A stretch of 7,589 bases of DNA from an uncultured Clostridia bacterium (GTDB lineage: Bacteria; Bacillota; Clostridia; Oscillospirales; CAG-272). Positions 1 through 5,600 of the stretch are shown here, one piece after another. Location of the stretch: positions 1 through 7,589 of the forward strand of contig CAMJDE010000083.1 of assembly GCA_946404295.1 (NCBI GenBank), written 5' to 3'. Both the position numbers and the translations under genes were made by a program. The notes beneath the pieces were generated by a model that worked only from the letters and a program-made list of their open reading frames with translations, was not told the DNA's origin and made no database searches. Position 1 is the first letter of the stretch. Each line of letters opens with the position of its first letter.

Positions 1-1094
1 GCTTTCATACCGTACACGGGATCATTGAAACGCCCGTGTTCATGAACGTCGGCACCAGCGCCGCGATCAAGGGCGGCGTGTCGACCGGCGACCTCTACGA
101 CGTCGGCTGTCAGGTCGAACTCTCGAACACCTATCACCTGCATATCCGCCCCGGCGACGATCTGATCTATAAGATGGGGGGGTTACACAAGTTTTTCAAC
201 TGGGATCGCCCGATTTTAACCGACAGCGGGGGGTTTCAGGTCTTTTCGCTCGCAAAACTCCGCAAGATCACCGAGGAGGGCGTTTCGTTCCAGTCCCATA
301 TGGACGGCGCGCACATCTTTATGGGACCCGAGGAGAGTATGCAAATCCAGTCGCACCTCGGCTCGACGATCGCGATGGCGTTCGACGAGTGCGTCGAGAA
401 CCCCGCCCCCTACGACTACGTGAAACGCTCGATGCAGCGCACGCTGCGTTGGCTCGAGCGCTGCAAGACCGAACTCGCGCGCCTCAACGCCGAAGAAGGC
501 GCCGTCAACCCCGATCAACTGCTGTTCGGGATCAATCAGGGCGGCACCTACGAGGATCTTCGGATCGAGAGTATGCTCCGCTCGGCGGAACTCGACCTGC
601 CGGGCTACGCGATCGGCGGTCTTGCCGTCGGGGAAGAAACCGAGACGATGTACCACATCATCGAGACCGTCGAACCCCATATGCCGAAGGACAAGCCCCG
701 CTATCTGATGGGGGTCGGCACGCCGCAGAACATCCTCGAGGGCGTGTATCGCGGCGTCGATTTCTTCGACTGCGTGATGCCCAGCCGCAACGCCCGCCAC
801 GGCAACCTGTTCACCTGGCACGGCAAAATGAACATCAACAACGAAAAGTACTTCGACGACCCGCGCCCGATCGACGAGAACTGCGGCTGCCCGACCTGCC
901 GCCGCTACAGCCGCGCCTACGTCCGCCACCTGTTCAAGGCGCGCGAGATGCTCGGGATGCGCCTGACCGTTTTGCACAACCTCTATTTCTACAACGAACT
1001 GATGCAGAAGATCCGCGACGCCCTCGACGCCGGGAACTACGAATCGTTCTACCGAAAGTACGTCGACCTTCTGGCGTCCCGTTCGGAGGAGTAA
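1..1094 (+). CDS. tgt: Queuine/preQ1 tRNA-guanine transglycosylase (5' end missing)
   Basis: This enzyme swaps guanine-34 in the anticodon of Asn, Asp, His and Tyr tRNAs for preQ1, a cytoplasmic step of queuosine synthesis. The reading frame (codons from base 3) is open to the left edge, so the start lies outside the window. The first visible residues, HGIIETPVFMNVGT, match the conserved N-terminal strand of the family, which is why the GTG at 36 is not taken as the start. Counting from that codon, the substrate-pocket motif DSGGFQ is at 63-68, the nucleophile is Asp245 within FDCVMPSRNARHG, and the zinc site is C283, C285, C288 and H314. All key residues are present and the C-terminal length is normal. 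The stop TAA at 1092-1094 runs into an A-tract and a large hairpin. No queuosine or secretion neighbour is visible downstream. Identification is very secure. Confidence 0.97.
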   Translation, partial: FHTVHGIIETPVFMNVGTSAAIKGGVSTGDLYDVGCQVELSNTYHLHIRPGDDLIYKMGGLHKFFNWDRPILTDSGGFQVFSLAKLRKITEEGVSFQSHMDGAHIFMGPEESMQIQSHLGSTIAMAFDECVENPAPYDYVKRSMQRTLRWLERCKTELARLNAEEGAVNPDQLLFGINQGGTYEDLRIESMLRSAELDLPGYAIGGLAVGEETETMYHIIETVEPHMPKDKPRYLMGVGTPQNILEGVYRGVDFFDCVMPSRNARHGNLFTWHGKMNINNEKYFDDPRPIDENCGCPTCRRYSRAYVRHLFKAREMLGMRLTVLHNLYFYNELMQKIRDALDAGNYESFYRKYVDLLASRSEE

Positions 1095-1100
1095 AAAACG

Positions 1101-1132
1101 AGCCGCCCGTGCAGACCTCTGCACGGGCGGCT
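1101..1132. terminator. Perfect inverted repeat after tgt, probable terminator
   Basis: The arms 1101-1115 and 1118-1132 are exact reverse complements (15 bp, very GC-rich), so the RNA would form a stem of about 14 bp with a 4-nt loop. It begins six bases after the tgt stop codon. On the plus strand it is followed by CTTCACG rather than a run of T. On the minus strand the stem is followed by CG and six T (complement of 1093-1098). It is therefore a good intrinsic terminator for leftward transcripts and a U-poor one for tgt itself. The position argues that it closes the tgt unit, perhaps with Rho help, or simply protects the 3' end. Confidence 0.7.
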
Positions 1133-1166
1133 CTTCACGCCGGCGTCGCCCGTGCGAAAGAAGGGC

Positions 1167-1195
1167 TTGACAAAACACTACAAAAGTGTTACAAT
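1167..1195 (+). promoter_or_regulatory. SigA/sigma-70 type promoter of the lipoprotein operon
   Basis: The -35 box TTGACA (1167-1172) is a perfect consensus. It is separated by 17 bp from the -10 box TACAAT (1190-1195), which matches five of six positions. Transcription should start near 1202, giving a leader of about 70 nt before the ATG at 1275. This is the only convincing promoter in the window and lies just after the tgt hairpin, so the downstream genes form a separate unit. An inverted repeat sits in the spacer and is listed separately. Confidence 0.88.
1174..1190. promoter_or_regulatory. Dyad inside the promoter spacer, candidate operator
   Basis: AACACT (1174-1179) and AGTGTT (1185-1190) are exact reverse complements separated by ACAAA. 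The repeat fills the space between the -35 and -10 boxes, where a dimeric repressor would block RNA polymerase. The half-site ACACT/AGTGT loosely recalls the NrdR box, but the spacing is one base short and the centre does not fit, so I do not assign a regulator. A chance dyad is possible. Confidence 0.4.
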
Positions 1196-1274
1196 AAGAA
1201 CGTCAGACGAACGGGAACGAAATAGTCTGTCGGAAAACGCCCCGTTCCATCCACCCCCGACGAAGGAGGTCTCT

Positions 1275-2093
1275 ATGCAACCGTCTTTTCGGAAAGCGCT
1301 CCGCTTTGCCCGCGCCGCGTTCGTCCTGCTCTGCCTTCTCGCGCTGCTCTGCGGCTGTTACACCATGACGCTGCTCCGCAAGGGACTGAACGGGGAACTG
1401 CCCGATCAATGGGAGTTCCCGCAAACGAAATGGGTCTGCCGCGAACTGGACCTCGTCCTTTATACGACCGATTTCGAGCAGAACTATCTGTTCGGCACCT
1501 ACGTTTCGGGCGGAACGTCTTATCGCGTGGACGCCATGATCGACGAATACTACGAGAGCATTGATCTGCGTTTCTACCTAACGACGAATATTTACAAACG
1601 GAAAAACGAAGCCGACCCCACCGTCTATCGCTGCAACCGGGTTTCCGCGCTCGGGTTGATTTGTGCGGATTATTCCTATCGGAAAGAGACCGACACGTTC
1701 GTTCTGACCTGTCTTGAAACCGAACTCGACGAAGGCGTGACCTTCCCCGAGGTCATGACGTTCGATCGGGCGGGAACCGTTGCCCAAACGCCGGAAAAAC
1801 GTTGGGTCGCCGACGAACTTGATCTCTACCTCGACGCCTATTCCGACGTCGACGTTTATATGAAAGGGGAGATCACGCTCGACGGCGAAACCTATCCGGT
1901 CTACGCGTTTGAGACCGGAAACAGCGACTACTACGAACTCTACGTGAACAACAGCGCTACCTACGCCGTCAGTATGGTTTTTCGCTTCTTCGACGATCGG
2001 ATCGAGGCGATCCGAAACGAAGGCGGCGTGATGATAGAATACTGGGACCCGACCCTGACGAGGGTCACTTTCCACCAGGCGCCGATCGAATAA
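1275..2093 (+). CDS. Putative lipoprotein, paralog 1 of 3 (unrecognised family)
   Basis: I do not recognise the family. The product of 272 residues has a lipoprotein signal peptide: basic N-terminus (F5-R6-K7, R10, R13), hydrophobic core at about 14-25, and lipobox LCGC with Cys28 as the lipidated residue. It should be exported and anchored to the outer face of the membrane. The mature part seems to contain two related domains, about residues 52-167 and 175-272. Each opens with a W-V-x2-ELDL strand, continues with a G-x(5,8)-G-x2-Y hairpin and ends in a T-F strand. The composition is rich in Asp, Glu, Tyr and Thr, suggesting a beta-rich binding fold. I chose ATG 1275 because AAGGAGG (1263-1269) lies just upstream. 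The longer open frame from 1152 would begin upstream of the promoter boxes. It is first in the operon and only 46 bases precede the next paralog. Ligand and role are unknown. Confidence 0.85.
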   Translation: MQPSFRKALRFARAAFVLLCLLALLCGCYTMTLLRKGLNGELPDQWEFPQTKWVCRELDLVLYTTDFEQNYLFGTYVSGGTSYRVDAMIDEYYESIDLRFYLTTNIYKRKNEADPTVYRCNRVSALGLICADYSYRKETDTFVLTCLETELDEGVTFPEVMTFDRAGTVAQTPEKRWVADELDLYLDAYSDVDVYMKGEITLDGETYPVYAFETGNSDYYELYVNNSATYAVSMVFRFFDDRIEAIRNEGGVMIEYWDPTLTRVTFHQAPIE

Positions 2094-2139
2094 ACGCCCG
2101 TTCGTCGTCGCTTTCATCGGATTTCAGAGGGAGGGATAT

Positions 2140-2928
2140 ATGAAACCGTCTTTCAAAAAAGCGCTCCGCTTCGCGCGCGCCGCGCTGATCCTGCTTTGCT
2201 TGTTCGCCCTGCTCTGCGGCTGCGGACCGGGACCGACGGGATGGCGGCGTAAATACAACCAAGGGAAAATCCCTGCTCAATGCGAATTTCCGCAGACGAA
2301 ATGGGTTTGCCGTGAACTGGATCTCGTCGTCTACACGACCGATTTGAAGGTCAACCGTATGGTAGGCACCTACGTCGTGGACGGCACGTCGTATCGTGTT
2401 GACGCGCGGCTTAATCGGCATCACGACGACACCTTTTACATGGGGTTCTATTCGACGTACTGTTATGAACTCGTATCGGGAAACTCTCCGGAGACGGAGC
2501 TTAGAAAAATAGTTTTTCTTGGGGAGATCAAGGCGGGGTATACCTATGAAAAGGAAACCGAAACCATCGTTCTCGATTGCCGTTCGGTAAAGCCGATCAA
2601 CGGTGAAACGATCCCAAAGACCCTGACGCTCGATCGGGCGGGTACCGTCGCCCAAACGCCGGAAAAACGTTGGGTCGCCGACGAACTCGATCTTTACCTC
2701 GACGCCTTTTCCGACGTCGACGTCTATATGAAGGGCGAGATCACCCAAGACGGCAAAACCTGCCCGGTCTACGCGTTTGAGACCGGAAACGACAACTATT
2801 ACGAATTCTACGTGGACAATGCACACTGGGACAATTACGTTTTTGAATTCTTCGACGATCGGATCGTCGCGACCCGGGTCGGCGCGCCCGAGTCCACGAT
2901 CACCTTCCGCCCGGCGCCGATCGAATAA
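2140..2928 (+). CDS. Putative lipoprotein, paralog 2 of 3 (unrecognised family)
   Basis: This is the closest relative of the preceding gene, with a product of 262 residues. The N-terminus (MKPSFKKALRFARAA) and the lipobox LCGC with Cys28 are almost the same as in paralog 1. So is the stretch at about 167-225, from DRAGTVAQTPEKRW to YAFETGN. The middle, roughly 90-160, has diverged strongly. The two-domain plan recurs: domain A about 54-167 and domain B about 176-262, ending in TFRPAPIE. The start at 2140 is preceded by the purine-rich AGAGGGAGGG (2126-2135). No promoter or convincing terminator separates it from paralog 1, so the two are probably cotranscribed. It is predicted to be an extracytoplasmic, membrane-tethered protein. 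Function is unknown; substrate binding, envelope stress or surface interaction are all guesses. Confidence 0.85.
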   Translation: MKPSFKKALRFARAALILLCLFALLCGCGPGPTGWRRKYNQGKIPAQCEFPQTKWVCRELDLVVYTTDLKVNRMVGTYVVDGTSYRVDARLNRHHDDTFYMGFYSTYCYELVSGNSPETELRKIVFLGEIKAGYTYEKETETIVLDCRSVKPINGETIPKTLTLDRAGTVAQTPEKRWVADELDLYLDAFSDVDVYMKGEITQDGKTCPVYAFETGNDNYYEFYVDNAHWDNYVFEFFDDRIVATRVGAPESTITFRPAPIE

Positions 2929-2947
2929 CGCCCGCCCGCGCGTCCAA

Positions 2948-3000
2948 TGAACGGCAACGCCGTTCAATTCATGCGGCGCAACGCGCCTCCCGTTCGGAGG
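2948..3000 (+). repeat. Three consecutive small hairpins between lipoprotein genes 2 and 3
   Basis: In the 119-base gap there are three back-to-back dyads: TGAACGGC/GCCGTTCA (2948-2966, loop AAC), GGCGC/GCGCC (2975-2987, loop AAC) and CCTCC/GGAGG (2986-3000, loop CGTTC). The third shares two bases with the second, so they would compete. None is followed by a T-run, so a standard terminator is unlikely. They may set mRNA stability or the relative expression of genes 2 and 3, or be the remnant of a small repeat. Confidence 0.5.
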
Positions 3001-3005
3001 AGTAA
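2988..3005 (+). repeat. 18-nt exact copy of the tgt 3' end
   Basis: Bases 2988-3005 (TCCCGTTCGGAGGAGTAA) are identical to 1077-1094, the last five codons plus the stop of tgt. Here they lie outside any gene, upstream of the third lipoprotein gene. Identity ends at the stop codon on one side and at the T on the other. Confidence 0.7.
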
Positions 3006-3035
3006 GCAGAAGAAAAAATGCGCCAATACAGATTC

Positions 3036-3042
3036 AAGGAGA
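3036..3042 (+). promoter_or_regulatory. Ribosome binding site deciding the start of lipoprotein 3
   Basis: AAGGAGA lies five bases before ATG 3048. The in-frame ATG at 3018 is preceded by an A-rich stretch, and its nearest Shine-Dalgarno-like sequence (GGAGGAG at 2996-3002) is 15 bases away. This favours 3048, which also aligns the lipobox Cys at residue 28 with both paralogs. Confidence 0.8.
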
Positions 3043-3047
3043 TATTT

Positions 3048-3860
3048 ATGAAGTCGTTTTTCACCAAAACGAAGAGGACCGTCGCCGCGGGACTCGTCCT
3101 GCTCTGTTTCGCGCTTGCTTTCTTTGGGTGCATCCACTTCCATAGCGACAGTAAGGAATACGACCCGTTTCCGGGAGAGTTTGAGGAAACGAAGTTGATC
3201 TGCCGCGAGTTGGATATGACGTTTTACGTATTCAACTATAACTATGTGAACGCGACCTATACCCTCGACGGAACGACCTATTACGGCAACGTGAGTTTCT
3301 ATAATCGTTCTCTGTTTTTTGCTCTGTCGTTTTACGCGTCCGACTCCGAGTCCTCTCGGTTAGGAACGATGCACGCGGCTTATCACTATGACGAGAAAAC
3401 CGATACGGTCGTTCTGTCCCACGTTCGTTTCCGCGAGAAAGGCAGCGAAACGGATTCCGAAACCTTTCCCGAAAACCTGACGCTTGAACGGGCGGGCTCG
3501 ATCGCACAGACGCCGACGGCGCGCCTTTCTGCCGAGGAAATCGAGATGACCCTCGATTCCTTCTCCGATATCGACGGTTTCTACAAAGGCGAAGTGTCGT
3601 TTGACGGGATCAGAGTTCCTTTGATCGCGGTCAAGGACTACGAAACCGGTCGGTACGTGTTTCATCTGGAAGTGGTCGAATGCGACGAGATCCGGTGGGA
3701 CCGATTCCGCTTTCCTCCCATGACGTTCGAGACATTTGACGGTCGTATCGTCGCCACCGTAAAGGGCGGGACCGATCTCGAATACTATCGGGTCTGGTTT
3801 CAGTATTACCGCGATATTGAAACGATCACGTTCCGTCCCGTTCCGATCGAAACCGAATGA
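3048..3860 (+). CDS. Putative lipoprotein, paralog 3 of 3 (divergent)
   Basis: From ATG 3048 the product has 270 residues. The signal peptide is KSFFTKTKR followed by a hydrophobic core at about 12-26. The lipobox FFGC is less canonical than LCGC but keeps Gly at -1 and puts Cys at residue 28, as in the paralogs. Downstream, the shared landmarks recur: ETKLICRELDM (47-57), LTLERAGSIAQTP (144-156), a D-G-R-I-V-A-T strand (221-227) and a TFRPVPIE end. Domain A (about 49-150) and domain B (about 160-267) again look related to each other, for example CRELDM against AEEIEM. It is clearly homologous to the two upstream genes but much more diverged, so it represents an older duplication. The bidirectional terminator follows after 20 bases, so this is the last gene of the operon. 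An alternative start at 3018 adds ten residues. Function is unknown. Confidence 0.85.
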   Translation: MKSFFTKTKRTVAAGLVLLCFALAFFGCIHFHSDSKEYDPFPGEFEETKLICRELDMTFYVFNYNYVNATYTLDGTTYYGNVSFYNRSLFFALSFYASDSESSRLGTMHAAYHYDEKTDTVVLSHVRFREKGSETDSETFPENLTLERAGSIAQTPTARLSAEEIEMTLDSFSDIDGFYKGEVSFDGIRVPLIAVKDYETGRYVFHLEVVECDEIRWDRFRFPPMTFETFDGRIVATVKGGTDLEYYRVWFQYYRDIETITFRPVPIETE

Positions 3861-3880
3861 TTAGATTTCCCCTCGTAAAA

Positions 3881-3910
3881 AACACCCTTCCGCAATCCCG
3901 GAAGGGTGTT
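3881..3910. terminator. Bidirectional rho-independent terminator
   Basis: The arms AACACCCTTCCG (3881-3892) and CGGAAGGGTGTT (3899-3910) pair perfectly around a 6-base loop. The right arm runs into seven T (3909-3915), and the left arm is preceded by six A (3877-3882), which read as T on the minus strand. It therefore ends both the rightward lipoprotein operon (stop at 3860) and the leftward LRR gene (stop at 3926). This is a textbook convergent-gene terminator. Confidence 0.95.
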
Positions 3911-3925
3911 TTTTTGGTTGAGGGA

Positions 3926-4882
3926 TCATTCGACCGTGAGATCCCCGTCGGAACAATGCACGGTCGAGAGGGGCGTGTTCCGCGTCCAGTTTTCCGCCTT
4001 TTCGACGGCGTTCCATTGCTCTTTCGTCCCCCGGTAGGTGATCTCGGAGAGCGACGCGCAGTCCGCGAACGAAAGATTCCCGATCGCGGTGATCCCGGCG
4101 GGCAGCGAGACCTCGGTCAGCCCGGCAAACCGGAACGTCTGATTGCCGATCGCCGCAACGCCGTCCGGTATGACGACGCGGTTCAGGCTCGTGCAGGACA
4201 TATACGCCCGATCTCCGATCTCGGATAGACCCGCGGGGAACGCGACGTCGGTCAGGGCGTAACAACAGTAAAAGGCGTAATTCCCGATCCGTGTGACCCC
4301 ATCGGGCAGCGTGACGTCGGTCAGTTGATAGCAATGGCTGAACGCCTGGCTTCCGATCTCCGTGATCGTTTCCGGGATCGTTACCGAAGTCATGTTCTCA
4401 CAGTCGTAGAACGTTCCGTCGGGCAGTCGGGTAAGCCCCTTCGGGAACGTGACCGCAAGCTGCCCGTCGCATTCCGAGAAGACGAATATCCCGATCTCGG
4501 TCACGCTGTCCGGGATGATCACCTCGGTCAGCGAGTCGCAGCTCTGAAAGGCGTGGTGTCCGATCGTCGTTACGCTGTCGGGGATCAGAACGCTCTCCGC
4601 GTTGTAATAGCCCCAAAAGAGTCGGGGCGGGATGGTTTCGACCCCTTGCTTGATTTCAAGCGTCGTGTATTGCTCTCGGTACCCCCAATCGTGGGAGCCG
4701 TCGCCCTTGTAAACGTATTTGGTCCCCTTCGGATTGAAGTGAAGATGGAGCAGAACGAGTGCGACGATGAATCCGACGTTCAGCAAAATGAGACCCGCCA
4801 CCACCGAGAAGGCGATCACCTTCTGCCGCTTCTTCCGTTTCAGTATGTTCTCTCTGACCGTTTCGGCGTTGATCTCGTTCAT
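3926..4882 (-). CDS. Membrane-anchored BspA-type leucine-rich-repeat protein
   Basis: The product has 318 residues. Residues 1-21 are charged and cytoplasmic (RKKRQK just before the membrane), and 22-47 form one long hydrophobic helix. Residues about 75-280 carry roughly nine repeats of about 23 residues with the LRR_5/BspA pattern V-x-I-P-D-x-V-T-x-I-G-x2-A-F-x2-C-x-x-L. The C-terminal cap has the usual YRGTKEQWNAV sequence. There is no lipobox or obvious signal-peptidase site, so it is probably an N-terminal signal anchor with the LRR domain outside the cell. Such LRRs generally bind proteins or host surfaces; the ligand here is unknown. The ATG at 4882 has TAAGGAGG just upstream. The gene follows nrdG with only nine bases between and ends at the bidirectional terminator. 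Family and topology are well supported; a link to nucleotide metabolism is not. Confidence 0.9.
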   Translation of the reverse strand: MNEINAETVRENILKRKKRQKVIAFSVVAGLILLNVGFIVALVLLHLHFNPKGTKYVYKGDGSHDWGYREQYTTLEIKQGVETIPPRLFWGYYNAESVLIPDSVTTIGHHAFQSCDSLTEVIIPDSVTEIGIFVFSECDGQLAVTFPKGLTRLPDGTFYDCENMTSVTIPETITEIGSQAFSHCYQLTDVTLPDGVTRIGNYAFYCCYALTDVAFPAGLSEIGDRAYMSCTSLNRVVIPDGVAAIGNQTFRFAGLTEVSLPAGITAIGNLSFADCASLSEITYRGTKEQWNAVEKAENWTRNTPLSTVHCSDGDLTVE

Positions 4883-4886
4883 AAAT

Positions 4887-4894
4887 CCTCCTTA
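4887..4894 (-). promoter_or_regulatory. Ribosome binding site overlapping the nrdG stop codon
   Basis: Read on the minus strand the sequence is TAAGGAGG, ending four bases before the LRR ATG. Its first three bases are the nrdG stop codon. Ribosomes finishing nrdG therefore sit on the Shine-Dalgarno site of the LRR gene, which suggests translational coupling and confirms cotranscription. Confidence 0.8.
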
Positions 4895-5584
4895 AACGTA
4901 ACCCCGTAATCCTACCCGCCCGACGTACTCCGAAAGGATCCCGGCGTAGCGTTCGGCGGTCTTATACGGCACTTCGTGCAGTCCGTCGGTGAGGCACCCG
5001 CCGCGGTCAACGAACTTCTGGAGCCACAGTTCCCGCGCCCCCTTGACGAACTCCCCGAGAGATCTGATCGACCGCTCGTCGTGCAGTTCGTCCACCAGGG
5101 TTGTGCGGAACTCGTAGGGCAGGGGGGCGGTTTTCAAAAATGCAACGCTCTCTTTGATCGCTTCGAGGTCCTTTTCGTCGCAGCCCATCAGGTCGGGATA
5201 GTCGACGGGCGGGCATTTGACGTCCATCGCGATATAGTCGACCAGCCCCTTTCCGACCAACTCTTTCAGCATCTTCGGGCGCGTCCCGTTGCTGTCGAGT
5301 TTCACGCGGTAGCCCGCCGCTTTGATACGCCGGCAGAAGGCGGGCAGATCCCGCCGCAGGGTCGGTTCGCCCCCGGTGATCGCCACCGCGTCGAGCAACC
5401 CCCGCCGCTTTTCGAGAAACGCGAAAAAGTCCTCTTCCGAGATAAACTCGGGCAGAGCCGATTCGACCAGCACCGCGTTCTGACAGAACGGGCAGCGCAG
5501 ATTGCACCCCGAAAGAAACACGGTGCAGGCGGCGTAGCCGTCGTAGTCGACCATCGACAGTTTTTCAAGACCCTGTATCTTCAT
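4892..5584 (-). CDS. nrdG: Anaerobic ribonucleotide reductase activating protein (radical SAM)
   Basis: This radical SAM enzyme uses a 4Fe-4S cluster and S-adenosylmethionine to make the 5'-deoxyadenosyl radical that generates the stable glycyl radical on NrdD. The product of 230 residues has the cluster motif C27-x3-C31-x2-C34 (CNLRCPFC) close to the N-terminus. It also has the SAM-binding GGEP at 71-74, and a KLDSNGT strand near 95-101. The opening MKIQGLEKLSMVDYDG is typical of the NrdG2-type activases (TIGR02495) of anaerobes. The start at 5584 has AAGAGGT a few bases upstream. It follows trxB and, beyond it, nrdD on the same strand, the expected partner. By motifs alone another glycyl-radical activase is possible, but the adjacent nrdD makes nrdG the best call. 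Confidence 0.9.
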   Translation of the reverse strand: MKIQGLEKLSMVDYDGYAACTVFLSGCNLRCPFCQNAVLVESALPEFISEEDFFAFLEKRRGLLDAVAITGGEPTLRRDLPAFCRRIKAAGYRVKLDSNGTRPKMLKELVGKGLVDYIAMDVKCPPVDYPDLMGCDEKDLEAIKESVAFLKTAPLPYEFRTTLVDELHDERSIRSLGEFVKGARELWLQKFVDRGGCLTDGLHEVPYKTAERYAGILSEYVGRVGLRGYV

Positions 5585-5600
5585 ATCGTACCTCTTTTGG

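Noticed and set aside
216..1178. Long open frame on the minus strand across tgt (320 codons)
   Set aside because: It is fully antisense to the secure tgt gene, has a His/Val/Arg-rich composition with no recognisable motif, and reflects the high GC content and codon bias of tgt.
1174..1190. NrdR box at the lipoprotein promoter
   Set aside because: The half-sites resemble ACAC/GTGT, but the spacing is one base short and the A/T centre does not match. The operon contains no ribonucleotide reductase gene.
2065..2967. Minus-strand open frame of 300 codons across lipoprotein gene 2
   Set aside because: It mirrors the plus-strand gene. The apparent family with the minus frame at 1578-2117 only reflects the similarity of the two lipoprotein genes on the other strand.
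3018..3047. Start of lipoprotein 3 at ATG 3018
   Set aside because: The ribosome binding site is poorly spaced. ATG 3048 has AAGGAGA at the right distance and puts the lipobox Cys at residue 28 as in both paralogs.
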